DNA from: Blautia massiliensis (ex Durand et al. 2017)
GTDB lineage: Bacteria; Bacillota; Clostridia; Lachnospirales; Lachnospiraceae
Assembly: GCF_001487165.1 (NCBI RefSeq)
Contig: NZ_LN913006.1
Location: 1,301,293 to 1,365,292 of the forward strand
Reading direction: 5' to 3'
DNA length: 64,000 nucleotides
In this document: positions 18,307-26,684 of the stretch, piece by piece
How the letters are laid out: each line of letters begins with the position of its first letter
Numbering within the stretch: position 1 is the first letter of the stretch
Notes under the pieces: generated by a model
What the model was told of the DNA's origin: nothing
Seen by the model: only the letters and a program-made list of their open reading frames with translations
Database searches by the model: none
Position numbers and translations under genes: made by a program

Positions 18307-20061
18307 ATGAGCTGGTACAACGAAGCAATCTTCTACCATATTTATCCACTTGGACTTACAGGCGCTCCAAAAGAAAATGATTACGGAACTCCTGTACATC
18401 GACTGAACACACTGCTGCCGTGGATCGACCACATCAAAGAGATCGGATGTACTGCCTTATATATAGGGCCGCTTTTTGAAAGTGTCGGACATGGCTATGA
18501 GACAACCGATTACAAAAAACTGGATTCCCGTCTTGGAACCAATAAAGATCTCACCAATTTTGTAAAAGCCTGCCATGAAAAAGGCATCCGCGTGATCTTT
18601 GATGGTGTATTCAACCATACAGGCCGTGATTTCTTCGCTTTTAAGGATATCCAAAAAAACCGTGAGCATTCCCCTTACGTTAACTGGTACTGTAATGTAA
18701 ATTTCGGCGGAAATACCGAATATAATGACGGTTTTTCCTATGAAAACTGGGGTGGATACAATCTTCTTGTAAAGCTGAATCAACGCAATCCGGAAGTACA
18801 GAACTATATCTGTGATGTGATCCATTTCTGGGTTTCCGAATTTGATATTGATGGAATCCGCCTGGATGCCGCTGATGTTCTGGATTTTGATTTCATGCGT
18901 ATTCTACGTCATACCGCAGATGAGGTTAAGAAAGACTTCTGGCTTATGGGAGAGGTCATTCACGGAGATTACAGCCGCTGGGTAAACGGACAGACTCTTC
19001 ACAGTGTAACTAACTATGCCCTTCACAAGGCACTTTACAGCGGACATAATGACCACAACTATTTTGAAATTGCTCATACAGTAAAATATCTTCAGAATAT
19101 GGGAGATCTGGACCTCTACAATTTCGTGGACAACCATGACGTAGAGCGAATTCATACCAAATTGCAGAACAAAGCACATTTTGCTCCTGTACATGTACTT
19201 CTTTATACTTTACCTGGCGTTCCAAGCATTTATTACGGCTCAGAATTTGGTATTGACGGAAAAAAAGAAAAATTTTCCGATGCCAGCTTACGTCCGGCAC
19301 TTGATCTTAACGATTATGCGGATGCTGCAACAAAGAACCCATGTACTGCACTGATCGCAGCCCTCGGAAAGGTCCGCCAGGGAACTCCTGCATTAAGCTA
19401 CGGTTCCTACGCAGAACTGGCTCTTACAAACCGTCAGTTTGCCTTTGCAAGAGATCTGGAAGGCATACGAGTGATCGTTACTGTGAATAATGATGACAGT
19501 GATTCAGAGATGAACCTTCCAACAGGAAGTGCTCCGGAATACGTAGGTGCCCTCACAGGTCAGAAGGTTTCCGCACAGGGCGGACGGATCCGTGTCCGTG
19601 TTGCAGCAAACAGCGGTGAAATCTGGCTCCCTGCAGGAGATATGCCGGAATATAAGCCGGTTCAGACTAATGTTCCGGAAACTGCCGCAGCAAAAGAGAA
19701 CGAAAACGCTGCATCTGAGGCAGAAGAGGAGCAGGCGGCTGAAAACAACACTGTAACAGAAGCTGCCCCGGAAAAAGAAGCTTCAAACGCTGAAAATACA
19801 GATAAAGCTTCTGACAATACAGCAAACGCAGCGGATGTTCCGTCAACTCCTGAAGCAGAATCCTCCAATCCACAGGAAACGGAAACGGTCACTGCGCCAA
19901 ATCCGCACAAAACACCAGAAGAAATGACAGTAGGCGAACTTCAGGCTGCTATCCTTGCAAAAATGGCAGGAAACGGCCCTGTAGACGACCAGATGAAAAA
20001 GACCGTATACGACAACATCTGGCATGATTCTCTTGTAAACTGGCTGAAGAGCTTCCGATAG
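18307..20061 (+). CDS. Cytoplasmic GH13 alpha-amylase family enzyme with an acidic linker and C-terminal module
   Basis: 584 residues. The GH13 barrel starts at residue 1 without signal peptide or N-terminal starch-binding domain, so it acts inside the cell. Catalytic residues: nucleophile D187 in GIRLDAAD, acid/base E216 in LMGEVIHG, and D277 in VDNHDVE. Likely substrate: short alpha-glucans (neopullulanase/cyclomaltodextrinase-like), inferred. After the beta domain (ends near 452) comes an Ala/Glu/Asn-rich linker of about 75 residues and then a compact 50-residue module beginning near TPEEMTVGELQAA, which I do not recognise. Monogenic with its own terminator. Confidence 0.85.
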   Translation: MSWYNEAIFYHIYPLGLTGAPKENDYGTPVHRLNTLLPWIDHIKEIGCTALYIGPLFESVGHGYETTDYKKLDSRLGTNKDLTNFVKACHEKGIRVIFDGVFNHTGRDFFAFKDIQKNREHSPYVNWYCNVNFGGNTEYNDGFSYENWGGYNLLVKLNQRNPEVQNYICDVIHFWVSEFDIDGIRLDAADVLDFDFMRILRHTADEVKKDFWLMGEVIHGDYSRWVNGQTLHSVTNYALHKALYSGHNDHNYFEIAHTVKYLQNMGDLDLYNFVDNHDVERIHTKLQNKAHFAPVHVLLYTLPGVPSIYYGSEFGIDGKKEKFSDASLRPALDLNDYADAATKNPCTALIAALGKVRQGTPALSYGSYAELALTNRQFAFARDLEGIRVIVTVNNDDSDSEMNLPTGSAPEYVGALTGQKVSAQGGRIRVRVAANSGEIWLPAGDMPEYKPVQTNVPETAAAKENENAASEAEEEQAAENNTVTEAAPEKEASNAENTDKASDNTANAADVPSTPEAESSNPQETETVTAPNPHKTPEEMTVGELQAAILAKMAGNGPVDDQMKKTVYDNIWHDSLVNWLKSFR

Positions 20062-20088
20062 GAAAAGAATAATAAAGTAAGATTCCAC

Positions 20089-20138
20089 AAAAAACAAGGC
20101 AATCCGATCATATCTTATGCGGTGAGCCTTGTTTTTTT
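20089..20138 (+). terminator. Terminator of the amylase gene
   Basis: AAAACAAGGC pairs with GCCTTGTTTTTTT across a 24-base loop. Confidence 0.75.
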
Positions 20139-20158
20139 GTGAAAACAGATATTTATTT

Positions 20159-20178
20159 TACATAATATATATTATGTA
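20159..20178. repeat. Perfect 20-base palindrome centred on ATAT
   Basis: TACATAATAT followed by its exact complement, between two convergent genes. Its half-site (TTACATAAT) recurs at 28453 and 29629 around the tyrosine recombinase. Its role is unknown. Confidence 0.6.
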
Positions 20179-20213
20179 TAGTTATGATCCTGTTTTTCTG
20201 TAATTTAGGAGAA

Positions 20214-20272
20214 CAAAAAAACAGCAGAGATTTCCAACTTAAATAGATCAGAAATCCCCACTGCTTTTATCA
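20214..20272 (-). terminator. Terminator of the citrate synthase gene
   Basis: On the minus strand an AGCAG-GATTTC arm pairs with GAAATC-TGCT and is followed by a run of seven T. Confidence 0.65.
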
Positions 20273-20281
20273 TTCTGTTTA

Positions 20282-21664
20282 TTATCTCTCATCAAAAGGT
20301 ACAAAATCTGCATGATGCCCCACATACTTATAAGCAGGACGGATGATCTTATTGGCACTGATCAGCTCTTCCAGACGATGTGCACTCCAGCCAGGCATAC
20401 GTGCGATGGCAAAGATCGGAGTAAAAAGTTCTTCCGGAATACCAAGCATTGAGTAAACGAAGCCACTGTAGAAGTCAACATTTGCGCAAACATTTTTGAA
20501 CAGCTTTCTGTGTTCCATGACCAGTTTTCCGGCAATACCCTCAACCTTATCATAGAGCTTAAATTCATCCATCATTCCTTTTTCCTCTGCAAGAGCCTGT
20601 GCGAAACGTTTCAGGATCACTTCTCGCGGATCGGAGAGTGTATAAACTGCATGTCCCATACCATAGATCAGACCTGCATGATCAAATGCTTCTTTATTCA
20701 GTATTTTCTGCAGATATGCTATGATCTCCTCATCACTTTCCCAGTCCTTTACATTGGCCTTCAGATCTGTAAACATGTTCTGGACCTTCAGGTTGGCGCC
20801 ACCATGACGCGGTCCCTTCAGTGAACCGATGGATGCAGAGGTAGAAGAGTAGCTGTCTGTTCCGGAAGATGTTACTACATGTGTGGTAAAAGTAGAGTTA
20901 TTACCACCGCCGTGCTCTGCATGAAGTACAAGTGCGATATCAAGGACCTTGGCCTCAAGCTCTGTATAATTGCCGTCCGGACGAAGCATCAGAAGGATAT
21001 TCTCGGCAAGTGAAAGCCCCTTCTGCGGATTGCGGATAAAAAGTGTCTCGTCTTTACGGAAATGACGGTATGCGTGATAAGAGTAAACCGCGATTTCAGG
21101 AAGCTTAGCGATCAGTTCCAGAGACTGGCGGAGTACATTCTCCACAGAAATATCTTCCGGGTTATCATCATATGTATAGAGAGCAAGTACACAGCGCTCC
21201 ATAGCATTCATAATATTGGCATTGGTTCCCTTCATGACAACGTCACGAACAAAACGTCCTCCCAGATCCTCCATGTCAGAAAGAAGCTCAAGAAATCTGG
21301 AAAGCTCTTCCTTGCTGGGAAGCTTACCGAAAATCAGAAGATAGATCGTCTCCTCAAAACCAAAACGTCTGTCCTTCAGTCCGTTTACGATATCCTGCAC
21401 ATCGATTCCCCGGTAATACAATGCACCGTCTGCAGGAATACGTCTGCCATTGACCAGCTTATAGCCGGTAACATCGGAAATTTCAGTAAGACCTGTGAGA
21501 ACACCTTTACCTGCGGAATCACGAAGTCCTCTTTTTACATCGTATTCCACATAAAGGTTGGGATCGATGTGATGATTCTCTACCAGTTCCTTTTCAAAGA
21601 ATTTCATTCTGCCTTTCAGCTGTTCGGAGTCCTCCAGACTCATCATTTCATGCTTTTTTTCCAT
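20282..21664 (-). CDS. gltA: Citrate synthase
   Basis: 460 residues. Active-site segments of the Si-type family are visible: HAEHGGGNNSTF with a catalytic His, MGHAVYTLSDPR with the second His, and VDFYSGFVY with the catalytic Asp. It condenses oxaloacetate and acetyl-CoA. In fermentative Lachnospiraceae this typically feeds 2-oxoglutarate and glutamate synthesis; no aconitase or isocitrate dehydrogenase lies nearby here. The frame could start at 21703, but the ATG at 21664 has GAGG eight bases upstream and is chosen. It stands alone between two terminator/leader regions. Confidence 0.93.
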   Translation of the reverse strand: MEKKHEMMSLEDSEQLKGRMKFFEKELVENHHIDPNLYVEYDVKRGLRDSAGKGVLTGLTEISDVTGYKLVNGRRIPADGALYYRGIDVQDIVNGLKDRRFGFEETIYLLIFGKLPSKEELSRFLELLSDMEDLGGRFVRDVVMKGTNANIMNAMERCVLALYTYDDNPEDISVENVLRQSLELIAKLPEIAVYSYHAYRHFRKDETLFIRNPQKGLSLAENILLMLRPDGNYTELEAKVLDIALVLHAEHGGGNNSTFTTHVVTSSGTDSYSSTSASIGSLKGPRHGGANLKVQNMFTDLKANVKDWESDEEIIAYLQKILNKEAFDHAGLIYGMGHAVYTLSDPREVILKRFAQALAEEKGMMDEFKLYDKVEGIAGKLVMEHRKLFKNVCANVDFYSGFVYSMLGIPEELFTPIFAIARMPGWSAHRLEELISANKIIRPAYKYVGHHADFVPFDER

Positions 21665-21679
21665 AATTTTTTCCTCGTT

Positions 21680-21743
21680 TCCCCATTGTATATTAAAAAA
21701 CACTGATACAGTTAAGATTGGTTACATCTTTGTAATCAGTGTT
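21680..21743 (-). promoter_or_regulatory. Citrate synthase promoter overlapped by nested inverted repeats
   Basis: On the minus strand TTAACT, a 17-base spacer and TATACA precede the gene. AACACTGAT (21699-21707) and ATCAGTGTT (21735-21743) are complementary, and the palindrome TTACATCTTTGTAA (21722-21735) lies between them. The arrangement suggests a repressor operator over the promoter; the regulator is not identified. Confidence 0.45.
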
Positions 21744-21947
21744 CGGGTATGGCATACATTTGTGTTTACCTGGTTAATAATTCTACAGTAAAAGTTTCGA
21801 AAATGCAAGAGGGTATTTCTTTTTTTCGTGTATAAATATTCATAATATGACCTAATTCACCTATTATTACATTTATTCATCAAAATCCGTCTGGTTTCCA
21901 CAACGAATCTATGTTATGATTATTCCGTAATTTTTCTTATAATAGTA

Positions 21948-22159
21948 GTTTGTTTCACATCGGACTGCTGCCGCCTATCTCTTTCTCTTGCTGTCGGAAT
22001 CGGATTCATCACAGCAAGTGAGAGCGGGATCTGGGATATTTTCCCGTCAATCATACAGTCCGTTTTTGCGCAAAATGTAGTTGCTGTTGTATTTATCATA
22101 TCCATTGTTTTAAGCTGTATCCTGCCTGAAAACATGGACATTGAAAAGATCAAGGAATA
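21948..22159 (+). pseudogene. 3' remnant of a purine/xanthine permease gene
   Basis: One reading frame ending in TAG at 22157-22159 encodes about 60 residues that read like the C-terminus of a uracil-xanthine (NCS2) permease: AVGIGFITASESGIWDIFP, then VFAQNVVAVVFIISIVLSCI and LPENMDIEKIKE. The last two helices and tail of the family are recognisable. Upstream the frame continues only a few more codons into sequence without permease features, and there is no start codon with a ribosome site. So the first ~400 residues are missing and this is a deletion relic. Confidence 0.6.
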
Positions 22160-22170
22160 GGGATGTAAAA

Positions 22171-22842
22171 ATGTTTAAAATTCTCATTGCGGAAGATGAC
22201 CTGGAACTCCGCCAGCTTTTCCGGCATGTCCTCTTAAAAAACGGTTATACAGTAAAAGGGGTCTCTGACGGGCAGGAAGCGCTGGATGCCCTGGAAAAAG
22301 ATTATTACGATCTGATCATTTCGGACATAATGATGCCCAACATGGATGGCTATGAACTGGTCCGCTCACTCAGAGATGCCGGAGATTCCATTCCTGTACT
22401 TATGGTCACTGCCAAAGATGCTTTTGATGATATGCGTATGGGATTTCTGTCCGGTACCGATGATTATATGGTGAAACCGGTCAATATCAATGAACTGGTT
22501 TTGCGGGTAGGTGCACTTCTCCGCAGAGCACAGATGATCAATGAGCGGAAACAGCGAATCGGAGATACCATTTTGGAGTGCGATTCCCTGACGGTCTCCA
22601 CCTCCTCGGAAAGTATGGTACTTCCTCAGAAAGAATTCATGCTCTTATATAAGATGGTTTCTTTTCCGGGAAAAATCTTTACCCGGCAACAGCTTATGGA
22701 TGATATCTGGGGATATGATTCCGCAAGCGATGCCCACACAGTAGATGTCCACATTGGAAGGCTTCGGGAACGCTTTCGCGATAATCCGGATTTTAAGATC
22801 GTGACGATCCGTGGAGTTGGATATAAGGTGGTAAAGGCATGA
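22171..22842 (+). CDS. OmpR-family response regulator
   Basis: 223 residues: receiver domain with acidic pocket (AEDDLE), phospho-acceptor Asp in IISDIMMPNMDG and conserved Lys in VKPVNINEL; then a winged-helix DNA-binding domain (VDVHIGRLRERFRDNP). It regulates genes when phosphorylated by the kinase encoded downstream with which it overlaps by four bases. An in-frame ATG at 22141 would fuse it to the permease relic; ATG 22171 is preceded by AGGGA and starts the domain correctly. The regulon is unknown; nothing beside it hints at the signal. Confidence 0.92.
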   Translation: MFKILIAEDDLELRQLFRHVLLKNGYTVKGVSDGQEALDALEKDYYDLIISDIMMPNMDGYELVRSLRDAGDSIPVLMVTAKDAFDDMRMGFLSGTDDYMVKPVNINELVLRVGALLRRAQMINERKQRIGDTILECDSLTVSTSSESMVLPQKEFMLLYKMVSFPGKIFTRQQLMDDIWGYDSASDAHTVDVHIGRLRERFRDNPDFKIVTIRGVGYKVVKA

Positions 22843-23849
22843 AAAAGAAACTCTTCATAAATTTAAGCATTCGTTTACGTTTTATCTTTATGATCATGTT
22901 GGAGCTTGTCTGTGTATCTCTGATATCCTGGCTTGTTATGGATGTACTGCATATTTCAGCTGTTCCGAACATCGTATGGATCATCCTGGCCAGCGTGACC
23001 GCAGGGGGTGTCCTTAACAACTTTCTCAGTATCCGGTATTTCGGTCCTGTACTAAAGCTGAAAAAAGCCATGCAACAGGTTGCTGAAGGCGATTTTTCCG
23101 TCCGACTGGAAACGGAAAAGCAAATGAAGGAAATCCGGGATATTTATTCTAATTTCAACCTGATGGTCCAGGAACTGGAAGCAACGGAGATTCTGCAGAC
23201 AGACTTTGTTTCCAATGTTTCCCACGAATTCAAAACTCCCATCAGTGCTATTGAGGGTTATGCAACTCTGCTGCAGGATGATGACATGCCTATATCAGAA
23301 GAGCAGGAGCAGTACATCAGCAAAATCCTTTTTAACACCAGAAGGCTTTCCCACCTGGCAGGAAATATCCTGTTGCTGTCCAAGATCGAACACCAGTCGA
23401 TCCAGACCCGTCAGAACTGGTACCGTCTGGATGAGCAGATCCGACAATCCATTGTTATGATGGAACCGAAATGGTCAGAAAAAGAAATTGAATTTGATGT
23501 GGACATGATGGATGTGGAGTATCTTGGAAACGAAAATCTCATCTGTCATGTATGGGACAATCTGCTTTCCAATGCTATCAAATTCAGTCCCTGTGGTGGT
23601 ACGATCTATATCCGGATGATGCCGGAAGGAGAAAAGATCCGTTTTTCTATAGAAAACGAAGGTCCCCAAATCAGTGAATACTCCATGAAACATATCTTTG
23701 ACAAATTTTACCAGGGCGACAGTTCCCATAAACAGGAGGGAAACGGTCTTGGACTTGCCCTTGTAAAACAGATCCTGAACCTGTGTAAGGGAACCGTTTC
23801 CGTGGAAAATATTCCCGGAAGCGGCTGTCGTTTTACTGTTATACTGTAA
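22839..23849 (+). CDS. Membrane sensor histidine kinase
   Basis: 336 residues. Two transmembrane segments near the N-terminus (about 16-36 and 43-63) separated by almost no extracellular loop, a HAMP domain, the phospho-accepting His in NVSHEFKTPISAIEGYA, the N box DNLLSNAIKFSP and G boxes GNGLGLALVKQI. The tiny external part implies it senses within the membrane or through a partner, as in intramembrane-sensing kinases for cell-envelope stress (inference). It overlaps its response regulator. Confidence 0.9.
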   Translation: MKKKLFINLSIRLRFIFMIMLELVCVSLISWLVMDVLHISAVPNIVWIILASVTAGGVLNNFLSIRYFGPVLKLKKAMQQVAEGDFSVRLETEKQMKEIRDIYSNFNLMVQELEATEILQTDFVSNVSHEFKTPISAIEGYATLLQDDDMPISEEQEQYISKILFNTRRLSHLAGNILLLSKIEHQSIQTRQNWYRLDEQIRQSIVMMEPKWSEKEIEFDVDMMDVEYLGNENLICHVWDNLLSNAIKFSPCGGTIYIRMMPEGEKIRFSIENEGPQISEYSMKHIFDKFYQGDSSHKQEGNGLGLALVKQILNLCKGTVSVENIPGSGCRFTVIL

Positions 23850-23877
23850 AACAAATATTTTACACATATCCATAAAA

Positions 23878-23927
23878 CCAAAAAACAGCGGACACCTTAT
23901 TTTTCATAAGGTTCTTCCGTTGTTTTT
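23878..23927 (+). terminator. Terminator of the two-component operon
   Basis: AACAGCGGA...CCTTAT pairs with ATAAGG...TTCCGTTGTT, followed by TTTTT. Confidence 0.75.
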
Positions 23928-23953
23928 TATTTATATAGACTTTTTCATAAACT

Positions 23954-23967
23954 TCAACAATTGTTGA
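23954..23967. promoter_or_regulatory. Perfect 14-base palindrome before the acetyltransferase gene
   Basis: TCAACAATTGTTGA, about 80 bases upstream of the start of the GNAT gene. Size and symmetry fit a dimeric repressor of the MarR or similar class. Confidence 0.4.
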
Positions 23968-24047
23968 GAAACAGTTGATGTTAAGTTGCAGATCATCTTT
24001 TAAAGTATAGGATAGTTATTTATGAAAAAATACAGGAGATATGGACT

Positions 24048-24689
24048 ATGTTATTAAAAAAAGCACCTGCCTACCGGAAAGCAGAAAAGGAAGATTTTTC
24101 AATAATCCGGGAATTTATCCGAAGAAATTATAAAGACCGCTGGGAGTTTGAGGAAACACATACCGAAAAACGTCTGACCAGACTTTTCTTTTACACCTAT
24201 ATGATATACAGAGATAGCGTTACCGTGGCAACCTACCGTGATCAGGTAGTTGGGGTGCTCATTACCGGTAAAGAATCTCATGGCCATTTTGCCCCGGTTT
24301 TCCGTTTGAAAAAAGGCTATCATTTCCTGCGCCTGAAGTTTACTAAGGAAGGCCGGAAGAATCTGGAGCATTTTAACAAACTTCAGGATATGAAAAAACA
24401 ATTGACTGTTTCCCCGGAGAAACCGACTCCCGGAAATATTCTCTTTCTTTATGTAAGCAAAGATTACCGCAGAAACGGAATCGGTACCGGGCTTCTCAAA
24501 CAGATTTCAACAGAGAAGGATACGGATTATTCCATATATATGGACCAGCTGGATCAAAGAACCTTTATGGAAAGTCATGGTTTCGTAAAGAAAAACGAGG
24601 TTTCCCAGATGCGGGAGCTGAACAAAAAACGTTTCCGGGAAAGTGTAGCTCTTTATAAAAAAGAACCGCGTTGCGAAACACATTCATAA
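24048..24689 (+). CDS. GNAT-family N-acetyltransferase
   Basis: 213 residues. The acetyl-CoA site appears as LYVSKDYRRNGIGTGLLKQI in the second half, preceded by a strand (GNILFLYV). N-terminal residues 1-30 follow the usual GNAT start. Between the first strands is an insertion with basic residues (about 75-110). The substrate cannot be inferred. CAGGAG lies nine bases before the ATG. The downstream DegV gene is 23 bases away, so they are likely co-transcribed. Confidence 0.78.
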   Translation: MLLKKAPAYRKAEKEDFSIIREFIRRNYKDRWEFEETHTEKRLTRLFFYTYMIYRDSVTVATYRDQVVGVLITGKESHGHFAPVFRLKKGYHFLRLKFTKEGRKNLEHFNKLQDMKKQLTVSPEKPTPGNILFLYVSKDYRRNGIGTGLLKQISTEKDTDYSIYMDQLDQRTFMESHGFVKKNEVSQMRELNKKRFRESVALYKKEPRCETHS

Positions 24690-24712
24690 ATTACGCAGGA
24701 GATAAATGGAAA

Positions 24713-25585
24713 ATGAAAAAAATTGGAATCATGGCTGACAGCCACAGTGGCATTTTAAAACAAGAAGCAGAGGAACTGGATATTCATGTCCTTCCCATGC
24801 CTTTTTATCTGAATGGAGAACTGTTTCATGAAGACCTGGATTTTTCCAGAACAGGATTTTATGAGAAGCTGCGTGAAGGAGCAGATGTTTCAACTTCACA
24901 GCCTTCCCCACAGGAAGTTATGGAAATGTGGGACGAAATGCTTTTATCTTATGATCAGATCCTCTACATTCCGTTGAGCAGTAGTTTAAGCGGTTCCTGC
25001 ATGACTGCTGCCGCCTTGTCTCAGGAACCCAAATACGAAAACAAAGTATTTGTGGTAGATAACGGGCGTGTTTCCACCCCCCTTCACCGTTCCATTCTGG
25101 ATGCGATAGACCTGGTGGAAGATGGATATACAGCACCGCAGATCAAGGATATTCTGGAAGCTTCCCGTGAAAAAACCGTGATCTATGTCGGATTAAGCAC
25201 ACTGGAATATCTGAAAAAGGGAGGCCGTATCAATACCACTACAGCACTGGCCGCAAATCTTCTCAATATCAAACCGGTTATGAAATTTGGAACCGGTAAA
25301 TTGGATGTTTTTCAGAAATGCAGAGGCATGAAAAAATCAAGAAAAGCCATGATCGATGCTATGCACAGAGAATTGGAAACAACTTTCAAAAAAGAATATG
25401 ATGCCGGAAAAGTATATCTTATGGCTGCCTCCAGCAGCACTGCGGAAATTACCGCAGACTGGATCTCACAGATCCGGGAAAGCTTTCCGGGAATGGATGT
25501 GATGTGTGATGATCTTTCCCTTGGACTTTCCTGCCATATTGGCCCGGACGGACTGGGAATCGGATGTTCCTGCATGCCTTTATAA
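24713..25585 (+). CDS. DegV family fatty-acid binding protein
   Basis: 290 residues. Signature regions: IMADSHSGI at the start, VSTSQPSPQE around residue 65, LSSSLSGSCMTA around 95, and a conserved Arg/Gly segment (KKGGRINTTTAL). DegV/FakB proteins bind a fatty acid and, with the kinase FakA, provide acyl phosphate; no fakA is in the window. An in-frame ATG at 24671 precedes the AGGAG; ATG 24713 begins the conserved domain and is chosen. Confidence 0.88.
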   Translation: MKKIGIMADSHSGILKQEAEELDIHVLPMPFYLNGELFHEDLDFSRTGFYEKLREGADVSTSQPSPQEVMEMWDEMLLSYDQILYIPLSSSLSGSCMTAAALSQEPKYENKVFVVDNGRVSTPLHRSILDAIDLVEDGYTAPQIKDILEASREKTVIYVGLSTLEYLKKGGRINTTTALAANLLNIKPVMKFGTGKLDVFQKCRGMKKSRKAMIDAMHRELETTFKKEYDAGKVYLMAASSSTAEITADWISQIRESFPGMDVMCDDLSLGLSCHIGPDGLGIGCSCMPL

Positions 25586-25603
25586 AAAACGTCTCAATAT
25601 TTT

Positions 25604-25738
25604 CTGCAAATAATCCAGGGTTGTGGTATGATATTGTTATCAATACATAACAGGCAGATTTTATCTGTTATTATAGCACTTCCAACCATTCATGTTCTGC
25701 ACAGCTGAACTTGATGCAGTAATTTCTGGGAGTGCTAT
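25604..25738 (+). promoter_or_regulatory. Promoter and structured 5' leader of the CxCxxCxxC protein gene
   Basis: CTGCAA, 17-base spacer and an extended -10 TGGTATGAT (TATGAT at 25627-25632) would start a transcript near 25639. Its leader then contains ATAACAG/CTGTTAT (25647-25671) and a second, longer stem: 25673-25683 pairs with 25728-25738 over 11 bases with one wobble, enclosing a small CTGCA/TGCAG hairpin (25697-25719). The ribosome site AAGGGAG follows at once. It does not match a riboswitch class I can name. Confidence 0.5.
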
Positions 25739-25759
25739 GATCAGAAGGGAGAAATTATC

Positions 25760-26107
25760 ATGGCAAAAACAATTAAAGAATTAACACAGGATCTTCTTCA
25801 GGCACCATCTGCATGCAAAGAAGTAAAAGAAGCGGCACAGAATTATCTGGATGCGGCAGGAACTGAGAAAGAAGCAGATGCGGCAACTGCTTACGTAAAA
25901 GAACTGGAAGCAGATATCATGCCCATCGACGGACTGATCTCTTTTGCAGGTTCTGACATGGGCGCACAGGTATTTGGCGCAGATGACGCAAAAAAGATCC
26001 TGGCTCATGCTGAGGAGATCAAAGCTTCCGGTGCAAAATACTGTGACTGCCCAGCATGTGCAGCCTGCGAAGCACTTCTGAACAAAAAAGCAGAAATTCT
26101 AAAGTAA
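25760..26107 (+). CDS. Small protein with C-terminal CDCPACAACE cysteine cluster
   Basis: 115 residues, mostly helical and acidic, ending with a four-cysteine cluster CDCPACAACE that could bind a metal or iron-sulfur cluster. Close relatives are common in Lachnospiraceae and, as I recall, are often labelled 'Hsp90', a name the sequence does not support: it is far too short and has no GHKL ATPase motifs. Function unknown. Its structured leader and codon pattern suggest a well-expressed gene. The CYTH gene follows four bases later. Confidence 0.75.
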   Translation: MAKTIKELTQDLLQAPSACKEVKEAAQNYLDAAGTEKEADAATAYVKELEADIMPIDGLISFAGSDMGAQVFGADDAKKILAHAEEIKASGAKYCDCPACAACEALLNKKAEILK

Positions 26108-26111
26108 TCAC

Positions 26112-26684
26112 ATGGCCCAGTTTGAAATTGAGATCAAGCTTCCATTAAAGAATCTTAAGGAAACCCTGAAATTTCTGACAGAGCAGGGATTTCAGGAGAC
26201 AGCACAGATCCAGGAAGAAGATACCTATTTTAACAGTGTCTATCATGATGTAAAAAAACGTGATGAAGCACTGCGTATCCGAACAAGCACAGACTGCAGA
26301 TCCGGTATTTCTAAGACTCAGATTAATTTTAAGGGGCCCAAACTGGATAAAATCTCCATGTCCCGAATGGAACTGGAAACAGAAGTATCCGATGCAGAAG
26401 TGCTTAAAAATATTCTCATCCATCTGGATTTTTCTCCGGTAGCGTCGGTCATGAAAATGCGAAAGTATATGAAATGTGGCAGATTTACCGCCTGTCTGGA
26501 TCAGGTAGAGGGGCTTGGAGACTTTCTGGAGCTTGAGGTGATCGCAGAGCAGGAAAGTGAGCGGAAAGAAATTTTATCCAAAATGGAAGATCTGCTTGCC
26601 ATATTGGGATATCACATGTCGGACACTGTACAGACTTCTTATCTCAGTATGCTTCAGCAAAAATTAAATAAAAATCTTCTTTAA
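26112..26684 (+). CDS. CYTH domain protein (class IV adenylate cyclase / triphosphatase-like)
   Basis: 190 residues. The CYTH signature ExExK is seen as FEIEIKL at residues 4-10, and further charged residues of the triphosphate tunnel (DEALRIR, SRMELETEV, CLDQVEGLGDFLELEVI) follow in the expected order. The family cleaves triphosphates or makes cAMP; the CyaB-like pattern does not discriminate between these. It follows the cysteine-cluster gene by four bases and probably shares its transcript. Confidence 0.85.
   Translation: MAQFEIEIKLPLKNLKETLKFLTEQGFQETAQIQEEDTYFNSVYHDVKKRDEALRIRTSTDCRSGISKTQINFKGPKLDKISMSRMELETEVSDAEVLKNILIHLDFSPVASVMKMRKYMKCGRFTACLDQVEGLGDFLELEVIAEQESERKEILSKMEDLLAILGYHMSDTVQTSYLSMLQQKLNKNLL

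Noticed and set aside
21920-22153. 77-residue minus-strand frame
   Set aside because: It is the shadow of the permease relic on the plus strand.
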